DNA from: Streptococcus pantholopis
Lineage (GTDB): Bacteria; Bacillota; Bacilli; Lactobacillales; Streptococcaceae
Length of the DNA stretch: 64,000 nt
Reading direction: 5' to 3'
Assembly (NCBI RefSeq): GCF_001642085.1
Contig: NZ_CP014699.1
Location: 930,001 to 994,000, forward strand
The position numbers and the translations under genes are program-made. This document shows positions 36,437 to 45,187 of the stretch, one piece after another. The first letter of the stretch is position 1. Every line of letters starts with the position of its first letter. The notes below the pieces were generated by a model. The model saw only the letters and a list, made by a program, of their open reading frames with translations, had not been told where the DNA came from and searched no databases.

Positions 36437-38560
36437 ATGGCAACAATACAAACAAAAACAAGTAAAAAATCATCTTCTAAAAAGAAGCGGAAAGCTGCTT
36501 CAAAAAATTTAGTCATTGTGGAATCCCCTGCTAAGGCCAAGACTATTGAAAAATACCTCGGGCGCAACTATAAGGTTGTGGCTTCGGTCGGCCATATCCG
36601 CGATTTGAAAAAATCAAGCATGTCCATCGATTTTGAAAATAACTATGAGCCTCAGTATATCAATATCCGCGGCAAAGGAGAGCTTATCAACTCTCTGAGA
36701 AAAGAAGCTAAAAACGCTAAAAAAGTTTTTTTGGCTAGTGACCCGGATCGAGAAGGAGAAGCGATTTCTTGGCATTTGGCTCATATTTTAAATCTGGATG
36801 CTAACGATAAAAACCGTGTGGTTTTTAATGAGATAACTAAAGATGCTGTTAAAAATGCCTTTGTGGAACCTAGGGAAATCGATATGGATTTAGTGGATTC
36901 ACAGCAGGCACGCCGGGTTCTCGACCGCATTGTGGGTTACTCTATTTCCCCTCTTTTGTGGAAAAAAGTGAAAAAAGGGCTGTCGGCAGGCCGGGTGCAA
37001 TCCGTAGCTTTAAAACTTATTATTGATCGTGAGAATGAAATTAAAGCTTTTAAACCAGAGGAATATTGGACAATTGATGGTGCTTTTAAAAAAGGTACAC
37101 GCAAGTTTCAAGCCTCTTTTTATGGCTTAGACGGCAAAAAAATCAAGCTTCGCAATAATGAACAAGTCAAAGAAGTTTTAGCGAGGCTTCAGAGCGATGA
37201 TTTTCAAGTAGATACTGTGGAGAAAAAGGAGCGCCGCCGAAAAGCCCCTCTTCCTTATACAACATCTTCTCTTCAGCAAGATGCGGCTAATAAGATTAAT
37301 TTCCGAACACGCAAAACAATGATGGTTGCCCAGCAGTTATATGAGGGCCTTAGTATTGGTCCAGGCGGACAGCAGGGGCTGATTACTTATATGCGTACAG
37401 ACTCAACCCGCATCAGCCCCGTTGCACAAAACGATGCTGCTCTTTTTATTACCGAGCGTTTCGGTCAGAAGTATTCCCGTCACGGAAGCCGTATCAGAAA
37501 TGCCTCAGGTGCTCAGGACGCTCACGAAGCAATCAGACCATCAAATGTTAATCATACTCCAGAGATGATTGCCAAATACCTTGATAAAGATCAGCTGAAA
37601 CTTTACACCTTGATTTGGAACCGTTTTGTAGCCAGTCAGATGACCGGAGCAGTCTTCGATACGATGAAAGTCAACCTGTCACAAAACGGTGTGACTTTTG
37701 TTGCTAATGGCAGCCAAGTAAAGTTTGATGGCTACCTGGCTGTTTATAATGACTCTGATAAGAACAAGATGCTTCCTGAAATGGCAGAAGGCGATCTTGT
37801 AAAAAAAGTCACAACTCAGCCTGAGCAGCATTTCACTCAGCCGCCTGCCCGCTATTCAGAAGCCAGCCTGATTAAAACGCTGGAAGAAAACGGTGTCGGC
37901 CGTCCTTCTACCTATGCTCCGACTTTGGAAACTATTCAGAAACGTTACTATGTCAGGCTGTCTGCCAAACGTTTTGAACCAACTGAATTGGGAGAAATCG
38001 TCAACCGTCTGATTGTAGAATTTTTTCCTGACATTGTTGACGTCAAGTTTACCGCTGAAATGGAAGATAAGCTGGATCAGGTCGAGATTGGTAAGGAAGA
38101 GTGGCAAAAGGTCATTGATGATTTTTATAAACCTTTTGAAAAAGAATTAAAAGAAGCAGAAGAAGGCATTGAAAAAATTCAGATTAAAGATGAGCCTGCC
38201 GGCTTTGACTGCGATGTCTGCGGGCATCCGATGGTAATCAAACTGGGCCGCTATGGTAAGTTTTATGCTTGCAGTAATTTCCCAGAGTGCCATAATACTA
38301 AAGCGATTACTAAAGAAATCGGCGTCACCTGTCCGCTTTGCGGTCAGGGGCAGGTTATTGAACGGAAAACAAAGAAAAACCGGATCTTTTACGGCTGCGA
38401 CCGTTATCCTGACTGTGAGTTTACGTCATGGGATCGGCCGATTAACAGGAAATGTCCGAAATCCGGTGATTTTCTTGTCGAAAAAAAGGTCCGAGGCGGC
38501 GGAAAACAAGTTGTCTGCAGCAATGAAAACTGCGATTATAAAGAAGAGAAAATCAAATAA
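36437..38560 (+). CDS. topA: DNA topoisomerase I
   Basis: Type IA topoisomerase relaxing negative supercoils. It has 707 residues and a basic N-terminal extension. The Toprim domain begins [18 protein letters not shown] and includes [10 protein letters not shown]. The active-site Tyr is in TYMRTDSTR. Three C-terminal zinc-ribbon units follow: CDVCG...CSNFPEC and CPLCG...CDRYPDC are complete. The last (CPKSG...CSNENC) lacks its second Cys. It follows dprA closely but with its own -10 (TATGCTATAA region). Confidence 0.97.
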   Translation: MATIQTKTSKKSSSKKKRKAASKNLVIVESPAKAKTIEKYLGRNYKVVASVGHIRDLKKSSMSIDFENNYEPQYINIRGKGELINSLRKEAKNAKKVFLASDPDREGEAISWHLAHILNLDANDKNRVVFNEITKDAVKNAFVEPREIDMDLVDSQQARRVLDRIVGYSISPLLWKKVKKGLSAGRVQSVALKLIIDRENEIKAFKPEEYWTIDGAFKKGTRKFQASFYGLDGKKIKLRNNEQVKEVLARLQSDDFQVDTVEKKERRRKAPLPYTTSSLQQDAANKINFRTRKTMMVAQQLYEGLSIGPGGQQGLITYMRTDSTRISPVAQNDAALFITERFGQKYSRHGSRIRNASGAQDAHEAIRPSNVNHTPEMIAKYLDKDQLKLYTLIWNRFVASQMTGAVFDTMKVNLSQNGVTFVANGSQVKFDGYLAVYNDSDKNKMLPEMAEGDLVKKVTTQPEQHFTQPPARYSEASLIKTLEENGVGRPSTYAPTLETIQKRYYVRLSAKRFEPTELGEIVNRLIVEFFPDIVDVKFTAEMEDKLDQVEIGKEEWQKVIDDFYKPFEKELKEAEEGIEKIQIKDEPAGFDCDVCGHPMVIKLGRYGKFYACSNFPECHNTKAITKEIGVTCPLCGQGQVIERKTKKNRIFYGCDRYPDCEFTSWDRPINRKCPKSGDFLVEKKVRGGGKQVVCSNENCDYKEEKIK

Positions 38561-38580
38561 TTGCCGCAAAAATTATTTTT

Positions 38581-38627
38581 CTGATAGGGTACTGTCTCAA
38601 GTTCAGACAATGTCCTGTCAGCTTTTT
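38581..38627 (+). terminator. Intrinsic terminator after topA
   Basis: CTGATAGG and inner TGTCT/AGACA pair with CCTGTCAG, then CTTTTTT. Confidence 0.65.
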
Positions 38628-38822
38628 TAGTTTACTGTCCAATGAAATCAAAATTAACAGGTGTGAGAATGTTGGGGATAGAAGTAACCGAAGCTTCCTA
38701 TTATTGTAAGTATTTTTGGAAAGTCTTAGCTTTAAGAAACCGCATAATTAAGGTATAATAATCATAGGTAAAATTAGGAAACTCAGATAGACTTTATCTA
38801 AATATTGCAAGAGGTACAACTA

Positions 38823-40157
38823 TTGTCTCAGAATTATATTAATGTTATTGGTGCCGGTCTGGCTGGCAGCGAAGCAGCCTATCAAATTGCTAAACGCGGT
38901 GTTTCTGTTAAACTTTATGAAATGCGCGGCAGAAAACCAACACCGCAGCACAAAACTGACAATTTTGCTGAGTTAGTTTGTTCAAATTCTTTTCGGGGAG
39001 ACAGCCTAACCAATGCTGTTGGTTTGCTGAAAGAGGAAATGAGGAGACTGGACTCACTGATTATGCGTATTGGTGAAGCTCACCGTCTTCCTGCTGGCGG
39101 TGCAATGGCAGTTGACCGTGAAGCTTACGCAAAAGCGGTGACAGCTGAAATTGAAAACCACCCCTTAGTTGAAGTTATTCGAGAAGAAGTGGCTGAAATT
39201 CCCAAAGATACTGTTACAATTATTGCGACAGGCCCCTTAACCAGTGATGCACTGGCTGAAAAAATTCACGCTCTTAATGGTGGAGAAGGTTTTTATTTTT
39301 ATGATGCTGCAGCCCCCATTGTTGATAAAAGTTCTATCAACATGGATACAGTTTATTTGAAATCACGTTACGATAAAGGAGAAGCGGCTTATCTTAACTG
39401 TCCTATGACTAAAGAAGAATTTTTGCTTTTCTATGATGCTTTGATTCATGCAGAAGTAGCACCGCTTAACGCTTTTGAAAAAGAACAATATTTTGAAGGC
39501 TGCATGCCTATTGAGGTCTTGGCTAAGCGCGGCATTAAAACCTTGCTTTACGGGCCGATGAAACCTGTTGGTCTCGAATATCCTGAAGACTATAAAGGGG
39601 TCCGTGACGGCCAGTTCAAAACACCCTATGCAGTTGTACAACTCCGTCAGGATAACGCTGCCGGCAGTCTTTATAACATCGTAGGCTTCCAGACTCACCT
39701 CAAGTGGGGAGAACAAAAGCGTATTTTCCGTATGATTCCCGGTCTTGAGAATGCAGAATTTGTCCGTTACGGAGTGATGCACCGCAACTCATATATGGAT
39801 TCGCCCAACCTACTCAGTCCAACCTTTGCGACACGTAACAATCCTTATCTGTTCTTTGCCGGTCAAATGACAGGAGTAGAGGGGTATGTAGAATCGGCTG
39901 CTTCCGGCTTGGTTGCAGGCATTAATGCTGTCCGTGTTTTTCAGCAGAAAGAACCGGTTGTTTTCCCGCAAACAACTGCTATAGGTGCACTTCCGCACTA
40001 TATCACTCAGACAGAGAGCAAACACTTTCAGCCCATGAACATCAACTTTGGTATTATCAAAGAGCTTGACGGTCCTCGGATCCGAGACAAAAAAGAGCGC
40101 TATGAGAAAATTGCTGAACGTGCCTTAAATGATTTGCATTCCTTTTTAGATTGCTAA
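38823..40157 (+). CDS. trmFO: Methylenetetrahydrofolate–tRNA-(uracil-5-)-methyltransferase TrmFO
   Basis: FAD-dependent enzyme making m5U54 in the tRNA T-loop with 5,10-methylene-THF as carbon donor. It has 444 residues. The FAD loop is [17 protein letters not shown], followed by [13 protein letters not shown] with the catalytic-region Cys, and [16 protein letters not shown] near the end. The frame opens at a TTG at 38805, but the TTG at 38823 (AGAGGT upstream) gives the family N-terminus (SQNYINVIG), so the start is a TTG. Confidence 0.95.
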   Translation: MSQNYINVIGAGLAGSEAAYQIAKRGVSVKLYEMRGRKPTPQHKTDNFAELVCSNSFRGDSLTNAVGLLKEEMRRLDSLIMRIGEAHRLPAGGAMAVDREAYAKAVTAEIENHPLVEVIREEVAEIPKDTVTIIATGPLTSDALAEKIHALNGGEGFYFYDAAAPIVDKSSINMDTVYLKSRYDKGEAAYLNCPMTKEEFLLFYDALIHAEVAPLNAFEKEQYFEGCMPIEVLAKRGIKTLLYGPMKPVGLEYPEDYKGVRDGQFKTPYAVVQLRQDNAAGSLYNIVGFQTHLKWGEQKRIFRMIPGLENAEFVRYGVMHRNSYMDSPNLLSPTFATRNNPYLFFAGQMTGVEGYVESAASGLVAGINAVRVFQQKEPVVFPQTTAIGALPHYITQTESKHFQPMNINFGIIKELDGPRIRDKKERYEKIAERALNDLHSFLDC

Positions 40158-40311
40158 GCCCTTAACCTGCTATAATTCCAAAAAGTGACCAAGTCTGCAA
40201 GGAGAGACAGATATGCTGCTTTTAGCTAGAAGAAATTATGGTTTGTCTTGCTGTGCCCTCTGCCTTTGCTTATAAATTTTAGAAAGAGGTATTGTAGGAA
40301 GTTTATTTGGC

Positions 40312-40422
40312 ATGCTCTTTCTGATTGGGGCGTTCGTTATGCTCTATCATCAAGAATTTTTCTACTCTGGCATTTTAGCTTTAGCTGGCAGTATCTACAT
40401 TTATCGAGGAGTTTATCAGTGA
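40312..40422 (+). CDS. Possible small membrane peptide or gene remnant
   Basis: This 36-codon frame reads MLFLIGAFVMLYHQEFFYSG, then ILALAGSIYIYRGVYQ, two hydrophobic stretches. The frame is open ~45 bases further upstream (ILERGIVGSLFG) without a usable start codon and is then closed by a stop. The SD is poor. It could be a real small membrane protein starting at a non-standard codon, or the 3' end of a truncated membrane gene. Confidence 0.35.
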   Translation: MLFLIGAFVMLYHQEFFYSGILALAGSIYIYRGVYQ

Positions 40423-40565
40423 TTAAAGCATTGATGCAAATCAACAACTAAAAAATACAGCACGTATATTGGCGTTTAGCTAATAGAAAGCTTTTCTTAA
40501 AAAAGGTTAGAGGTTAAATATAATGAAACCATTTCCTGATTACAAGGGAGCAAAATTAAGGAATA

Positions 40566-40608
40566 TAAAAAAGCACAAGGCCTGTGAACAAAGGTTTTGT
40601 GCTTTTTT
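40566..40608. terminator. Bidirectional intrinsic terminator
   Basis: AAAAAAGCACAAGGCC, loop, GGTTTTGTGCTTTTTT. Confidence 0.9.
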
Positions 40609-40650
40609 AATAATCATTGCTGTCTATCTGTGCTTTTCGGTGTCACATCC

Positions 40651-41136
40651 TTAGGACGTTTCGGTTTTTTCGGAATTTTTTTTACCACGCTTAAGCGAGT
40701 TTGAAAAAGTCTGGCCGAATCTTTGAATTTTTGATTTTTGTTCCTTTAAAAGGATGATACTGGCATTGAGAGACGCTTGATCGAGATAATACAGTTTAAT
40801 CAACGTTCCAAGTTTGGCTTTCTTCTTTTTAGGATACATACTGACGACTTGGTTGGGAAGGAATTTAGCATACTTTATCTGCGGTGTTGCCGGAATCAGA
40901 CTGACAGTAAATCCCTGATTTTCCAAATGTTTTTTTGCTTCCTCTACATTTAAATGCAGCACATTGTCTATTTCTTTGTAAGCTTCCTGTTGCTCATGGC
41001 GCCTGTCCAATTCTTTCTCAATAATCGGCCTGGTGTTATCCACGGCTCTGTTGATAATTTCCGTTGTATCCGGCAGAACAGAAATGATTTTGCCGGCCCT
41101 GTTAAGTTTTTTAATCCAACTTTTCCTCTTTGCCAT
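40651..41136 (-). CDS. Small basic protein with a PASTA-like domain
   Basis: This 161-residue, strongly basic protein has no signal peptide or membrane helix in the called frame. After a charged helical N-terminus, residues ~58-115 look like a single PASTA domain: NVEEAKKHLENQGFTV, then VVSMYPKKKKAKLGTLIKLYY. PASTA domains usually form the extracytoplasmic part of PknB-type kinases and some PBPs. Here no kinase or export signal is present. Function unknown. The ATG is preceded by AGGGGAG on the minus strand. Confidence 0.65.
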   Translation of the reverse strand: MAKRKSWIKKLNRAGKIISVLPDTTEIINRAVDNTRPIIEKELDRRHEQQEAYKEIDNVLHLNVEEAKKHLENQGFTVSLIPATPQIKYAKFLPNQVVSMYPKKKKAKLGTLIKLYYLDQASLNASIILLKEQKSKIQRFGQTFSNSLKRGKKNSEKTETS

Positions 41137-41204
41137 CTTTACTCCCCTGAAAGCAACCTTTCTTACATTATAACAAAAAGCCGGAGAAAAGACGGGATTA
41201 AACC

Positions 41205-41218
41205 TTACATTTTTGTAA
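41205..41218 (+). promoter_or_regulatory. BceR/MbrC-type response regulator box
   Basis: TTACA-TTTT-TGTAA, inside the perfect palindrome-like CTTACATTTTTGTAAG. It matches the TNACA-N4-TGTAA box described for BceR-like regulators. A -10-like TACAAT lies at 41263-41268, placing the box centre about 63 bases upstream of the likely start. Confidence 0.8.
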
Positions 41219-41360
41219 GATTAGCAGACTCGATGTGTAAGATTTGAAGTTCTTTTTTTCGGTACAATAAGATTGTAAAAAAACAGAAAGCCTAAAAATT
41301 ATAGTTGCTCTGTTAAACTTAAAGGTTTCATGTTTTTATCCGCATTTATCTTAGACGGTC

Positions 41361-41399
41361 AAACACGACCTAAAAAGCTGTGAGCGGTCTTGTATTTTA
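41361..41399 (+). repeat. Interspersed repeat, diverged copy before the mbr operon
   Basis: AAACACGACCTAAAAAGCTG then TGAGCGGTCTTGTATTTTA, ending at AAAGGAGAGG before the small ORF at 41413. It combines the tail and core of the family in shuffled order. Confidence 0.5.
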
Positions 41400-41412
41400 A
41401 AGGAGAGGTATC

Positions 41413-41526
41413 ATGGGAGCTGAAATAGTACAACAAACAGTTGATTTTTACAGTGCACTTTCTATTGTGCTTATTGCTAGTGCTTTAGTTATAGCTCTAA
41501 GTCTGTGGTATAAATCTGGAAGGTAA
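41413..41526 (+). CDS. Small single-span membrane protein upstream of the Mbr/Bce transporter
   Basis: A 37-residue frame begins MGAEIVQQTVDFYSALSIVL and ends ALSLWYKSGR. The middle is one transmembrane helix and the C-terminus is positively charged. AAAGGAGAGG lies six bases before the ATG. It is in the mbr leader, 33 bases before mbrA, and has its own good SD, so it is probably translated. It could be a regulator or accessory subunit of the transporter. No family recognised. Confidence 0.6.
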   Translation: MGAEIVQQTVDFYSALSIVLIASALVIALSLWYKSGR

Positions 41527-41559
41527 TAAGCTATACTATAAAGTGAGAGGAGAACAACT

Positions 41560-42312
41560 ATGCTGCTAGAAATTAATCATTTAAAAAAAGTTTTTCGGAC
41601 ACGTTTTTCTAAAGAGGCGACTCATGCTTTACAAGATGTCGATTTTAAAGTTGAGCGTGGGGAATTTATTGCCATTATGGGAGAGTCCGGTTCAGGTAAA
41701 ACAACTCTCCTCAATATTCTGGCTGCTCTTGAAAGACCGACAGATGGGACAGTTATTTTAAATGGCGAGAATATTACTAAAATCAAAGAAAATCGACTGG
41801 CTGACTTTCGCCTGAAAAATCTGGGCTTTGTTTTTCAGGAGTTTAATCTCTTAGATACCTTATCGGTAAAAGATAATATTTTCTTACCCTTAGTATTGGC
41901 CAGAAAAAATTATCAGGAAATGGAAGAGCGCTTAGCACAGATTGCGCCTAAACTACACATTCAAGATTTACTTAAAAAAAGGCCCTTTGAACTTTCAGGC
42001 GGGCAAAAGCAAAGAGTAGCTATCGCTCGGAGTTTAATTGCCAATCCCCAAATTCTATTGGCGGATGAGCCAACAGCAGCCTTGGACTATCGCAACTCTG
42101 AAGAACTTCTCAATCTTTTTGAAGCAATCAATGCAGATGACCAGACTATTCTTATGGTTACTCACTCTGCAAATGCTGCCAGCCATGCTAAGCGTGTTCT
42201 TTTTATCAAAGATGGCCGTATTTTCCACCAAGTCTACCGCGGAAATAAAAGTAACCAAGAATTTAATAAGGATATTTCGCTTGCAATGAGTGTGCTTTTG
42301 GGAGGTGAATAG
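41560..42312 (+). CDS. mbrA: Bacitracin-resistance ABC transporter ATPase, MbrA/BceA-like
   Basis: This 250-residue ATPase has Walker A GESGSGKTT, Q-loop VFQEFNLL, signature LSGGQKQR and Walker B LLADEPTAAL, then the His switch VTHSANAA. It pairs with the ten-helix permease directly downstream. Bce-type modules detect and detoxify bacitracin and similar lipid II-cycle antibiotics by freeing the target and signalling to the sensor kinase. The name follows the S. mutans mbrABCD arrangement, which it matches in order and sizes. Confidence 0.9.
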   Translation: MLLEINHLKKVFRTRFSKEATHALQDVDFKVERGEFIAIMGESGSGKTTLLNILAALERPTDGTVILNGENITKIKENRLADFRLKNLGFVFQEFNLLDTLSVKDNIFLPLVLARKNYQEMEERLAQIAPKLHIQDLLKKRPFELSGGQKQRVAIARSLIANPQILLADEPTAALDYRNSEELLNLFEAINADDQTILMVTHSANAASHAKRVLFIKDGRIFHQVYRGNKSNQEFNKDISLAMSVLLGGE

Positions 42313-42314
42313 AG

Positions 42315-44342
42315 ATGTTTTATATCAAATTAGCTTTCAATAACCTTAAACAGTCATTCAGGCAGTTTGCTCCTTTCTTTTTAGTCAGCGTTACAACTTT
42401 TATTTTTAGCAATATCACACTTTTAATTATGATTAGCCCAACAGCTGAGTCAATGGGCACAGGTGCTTATGCCCTGGGACTTGCTTATATTGTCCTTACA
42501 CTGTTTTCTGCAGTTTTATGCCTGTACAGCTATAACTTTCTGCTTAAGCAGCGCTATCAGGAATTTGGACTCTATAATATTCTAGGCATGAACAAAGGGC
42601 AGATTACTTGGCTGTCTACGTTGGAGCTGATTATTATTTATTTGGTAACAATTGTATTGGGATCACTGTTCAGCGCTGTTTTGTCAAACATTTCTTATTT
42701 GATATTTGCTAAGCTAGTCCAATATGATAAACTTAACTTCTCTATCAACCCTGTCGCTTTCATTGTTACTATTTTCCTATTTGCGGCTATTTTTCTCTTT
42801 TTAGAATTCGTTAATATCGTAAGGATTCGCAGGACCTCAGGGCTCAACCTGTTTGGCAACCAGAATCAGGGAGAACGTGAGCCAAGAGGCAACATTATTC
42901 TTGCTCTGGTCAGTCTTGCTGCAATCGGCTATGGCTATTATTTATCTGTTACTTCGGGTGACTTAAGTGCTTTGGTCGGCATCACACGTTTCTTTCAGGC
43001 CATCATAGCTGTTATTTTCGGGACCTATCTCTTTTATATCAGCTTTATCACTTGGTATCTCAAATTTCGGCGTAAGAATAAAAGATATTTTTATAAACCC
43101 GAACATTTTGTCAACACCTCCCAAATGATTTTCCGTATGAAACAAAATGCGGTCGGTCTCGCTAATATCACACTTTTAGCCATCATGGCCTTTGTGACAG
43201 TTTTTTCAACAGTCGCTCTTTATGGCAATAATGAAAATCTGGTTAGGATGCAGTACCCTAAAAATTCTCTGGTTGAAATCCGAGATGTCATTGATCGCCA
43301 AGATGCCCAAACTATTCTGGCAGAAGATGTCATCGCCCCCTTACAGGAAGGACAGGGGACTTTCAGCAAGCCGTTTCAGCAATACCTCATGACAAGCTTT
43401 GCAATTCCTTATGATAAAAGCCAGGATACAGTCAGTCTGAATCAGGAATTTGTTTCTCAAGCAATAACTGCAATGGCACTGAATAATGTAGGCAATCTGC
43501 TTGTTGTAACTCAGGATGATTTTAGGGCTTTAGGAAATGATCTGCCAGTTTTATCGCAAAATCAGGTTGCTTTTCACGATTATAATCAGCAGCAGCGAAG
43601 CCCTTATCATTTTAAAAATCTGGACTGGTTTGGAACCAATTATGATAATGTCTATCAGATTAAAAGTATAAAAAATATGCAGGAAATGAGCAGCGCTGTT
43701 CCGACAGGCCTCCTAGTGGTTGCTGATGATCATCAGCTTGAAGAAATGCGTTCAACTTACAATCAATTTACCGATTACCCCTCAACTTATGACTACGTAG
43801 CTTTAGCAGATTTAAATAAGGAAGAACAGCAAATTTTAGAAGAAAAATCCCAGCAAAATAATGGTGTTTTAACGGTTTATGAAGAAGGAGAAGCAGAGGG
43901 AGGAGTGGCCTTCTTTTCAACTGATTCGAATTTTCGAGATGAAGCTATGAAAATGACCGGCGGTTTTCTTTTTACAGGCTTTCTGCTCGGTATCGCCTTC
44001 TTGCTTGGAGCTGCCTTGATTATCTATTATAAACAGCTTTCTGAAGGTACACAGGATAAACAGGCATATAAAATCTTACAGGAAGTCGGTATGAGTTTAA
44101 AGCAGGTTAAGAAAACAATTAACTCGCAAATTCTTCTGGTCTTCTTCCTGCCTTTGTTCATCTCGGTTGTACATTTTATCTTTGCGCTGCCGATTCTAAA
44201 AAAACTGCTTTTGCTTTTTGGAGTGCAGGGAGATCAGTTTATGTACACTGTCAGCATTCTAACAGTCTTAGGTATCTTTATTATTTACTTTATTATTTAC
44301 AGACTGACCAGCCGAACCTATTACAGAATTATTGAAAGATAA
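42315..44342 (+). CDS. mbrB: Bce/Mbr-type ABC permease with large extracellular domain
   Basis: This 675-residue membrane protein of the FtsX/BceB family begins MFYIKLAFNNLKQSFRQF. Ten helices are arranged around an extracytoplasmic domain of about 200 residues between helices 7 and 8 (residues ~320-540). The C-terminal helices include LLGAALIIYYKQLSEG and the Q-x-Y-K-I-L-x-E-V-G-M motif typical of BceB. It forms the antibiotic-sensing complex with MbrA and the kinase MbrD. Start two bases after the mbrA stop. Confidence 0.92.
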   Translation: MFYIKLAFNNLKQSFRQFAPFFLVSVTTFIFSNITLLIMISPTAESMGTGAYALGLAYIVLTLFSAVLCLYSYNFLLKQRYQEFGLYNILGMNKGQITWLSTLELIIIYLVTIVLGSLFSAVLSNISYLIFAKLVQYDKLNFSINPVAFIVTIFLFAAIFLFLEFVNIVRIRRTSGLNLFGNQNQGEREPRGNIILALVSLAAIGYGYYLSVTSGDLSALVGITRFFQAIIAVIFGTYLFYISFITWYLKFRRKNKRYFYKPEHFVNTSQMIFRMKQNAVGLANITLLAIMAFVTVFSTVALYGNNENLVRMQYPKNSLVEIRDVIDRQDAQTILAEDVIAPLQEGQGTFSKPFQQYLMTSFAIPYDKSQDTVSLNQEFVSQAITAMALNNVGNLLVVTQDDFRALGNDLPVLSQNQVAFHDYNQQQRSPYHFKNLDWFGTNYDNVYQIKSIKNMQEMSSAVPTGLLVVADDHQLEEMRSTYNQFTDYPSTYDYVALADLNKEEQQILEEKSQQNNGVLTVYEEGEAEGGVAFFSTDSNFRDEAMKMTGGFLFTGFLLGIAFLLGAALIIYYKQLSEGTQDKQAYKILQEVGMSLKQVKKTINSQILLVFFLPLFISVVHFIFALPILKKLLLLFGVQGDQFMYTVSILTVLGIFIIYFIIYRLTSRTYYRIIER

Positions 44343-44454
44343 GCTATATACATCTCAAAAGCCGGCAGCAGTGCGTTTACGGAATATGTCTCATTCTTAT
44401 TGGAAGGAGGTGATACCCTTTAATAACTGTTTCATAAAAAAGATAAGACGGTAT

Positions 44455-44504
44455 GAAATAGGACATGGCCATCAAGCTTTGGCTTTTGTCCTGTTTCTTT
44501 TTTT
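44455..44504 (+). terminator. Intrinsic terminator between mbrB and mbrC
   Basis: GAAATAGGACATGGCC, loop, GGCTTTTGTCCTGTTTC, then TTTTTTT. Separates the transporter and regulator genes into two transcripts, at least partly. Confidence 0.85.
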
Positions 44505-44512
44505 GATACAAT
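44484..44512 (+). promoter_or_regulatory. Promoter of mbrC embedded in the terminator
   Basis: TACAAT at 44507-44512 with TTTTGT 17 bases upstream, inside the terminator stem and T run. The predicted start falls at or next to the mbrC ATG at 44519, and no SD is present, so a leaderless message is likely. Confidence 0.55.
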
Positions 44513-44518
44513 AAAATT

Positions 44519-45187
44519 ATGGATACACAAGAGACAATCTATATTATCGAAGACGACCCAACCATTGTTCATCTGCTCAAAGCCCATCTTTCCAAAACTT
44601 ACCGTGTTTTTAGCGTTACTAACTTCCGGGCTATAAAACAGGAAGCTGAGGAGATAAACCCCGATCTCATCCTGATGGACATTACTTTGCCCTATTTTAA
44701 CGGTTTTTATTGGACCACAGAAATCCGCAAAAATATGACTATGCCCATTATTTTTATTTCATCAAGTGATGATGAAATGGACACGGTGATGGCTCTGGAT
44801 ATGGGAGGAGACGATTTTATCTCAAAACCTTTTTCTTTAACTGTTCTAGATGCTAAAATTGCTGCTTTTTTGCGCCGTGCACAACAATTTTCAAGAAATG
44901 ATTATTATTCTCTAGGGGACTTCACACTAAGCCGCGACGGTATTTTGTCAAATGGCAAAGACCAGATTTCTTTGTCTCCGACTGAGAATAAAATCTTAAC
45001 CATTCTCTTTGCTCATCATCAGCAGGTTGTTTCTAAAGATGAACTGCTTGAGAAACTTTGGGAAAATGAAAATTTTATTGATCAAAATACTTTAAGTGTC
45101 AATATAACACGGCTGCGAAAGAAGGTGCAGCCCCTAGGTTTCGATCATATTCATACTGTAAGAGGAGTAGGTTATTTACTTAAATGA
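44519..45187 (+). CDS. mbrC: Response regulator, MbrC/BceR-like (OmpR family)
   Basis: This 222-residue protein has an N-terminal receiver (IIEDDPTIVHLL; phosphoacceptor Asp in DLILMDITLPYFNG) and a C-terminal winged helix (SPTENKILTILFAH, VNITRLRKKVQ). It should bind TNACA-N4-TGTAA boxes such as the one at 41205. There is no SD. The ATG sits six bases after a -10 element, consistent with leaderless translation. It overlaps the kinase gene by four bases. Confidence 0.93.
   Translation: MDTQETIYIIEDDPTIVHLLKAHLSKTYRVFSVTNFRAIKQEAEEINPDLILMDITLPYFNGFYWTTEIRKNMTMPIIFISSSDDEMDTVMALDMGGDDFISKPFSLTVLDAKIAAFLRRAQQFSRNDYYSLGDFTLSRDGILSNGKDQISLSPTENKILTILFAHHQQVVSKDELLEKLWENENFIDQNTLSVNITRLRKKVQPLGFDHIHTVRGVGYLLK

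Larger units (their letters stand above)
40158..40650. other. Gap between trmFO and the PASTA-like gene
   Basis: 493 bases with a possible 36-residue hydrophobic peptide (40312-40422), a shared terminator (40566-40608) and no larger gene. In S. mutans, as I recall, the gtfB and gtfC genes lie between trmFO and the mbr genes; no trace of glucosyltransferase sequence is visible here. Confidence 0.5.

Noticed and set aside
39363..39782. 139-codon minus-strand frame
   Set aside because: Shadow of trmFO.
44332..44514. 60-codon frame with a GGAAGGAGGTGA sequence, considered as an Mbr leader peptide
   Set aside because: The SD-like string has no start codon at proper spacing and the frame runs into the terminator stem; the SD-like string may be coincidental.
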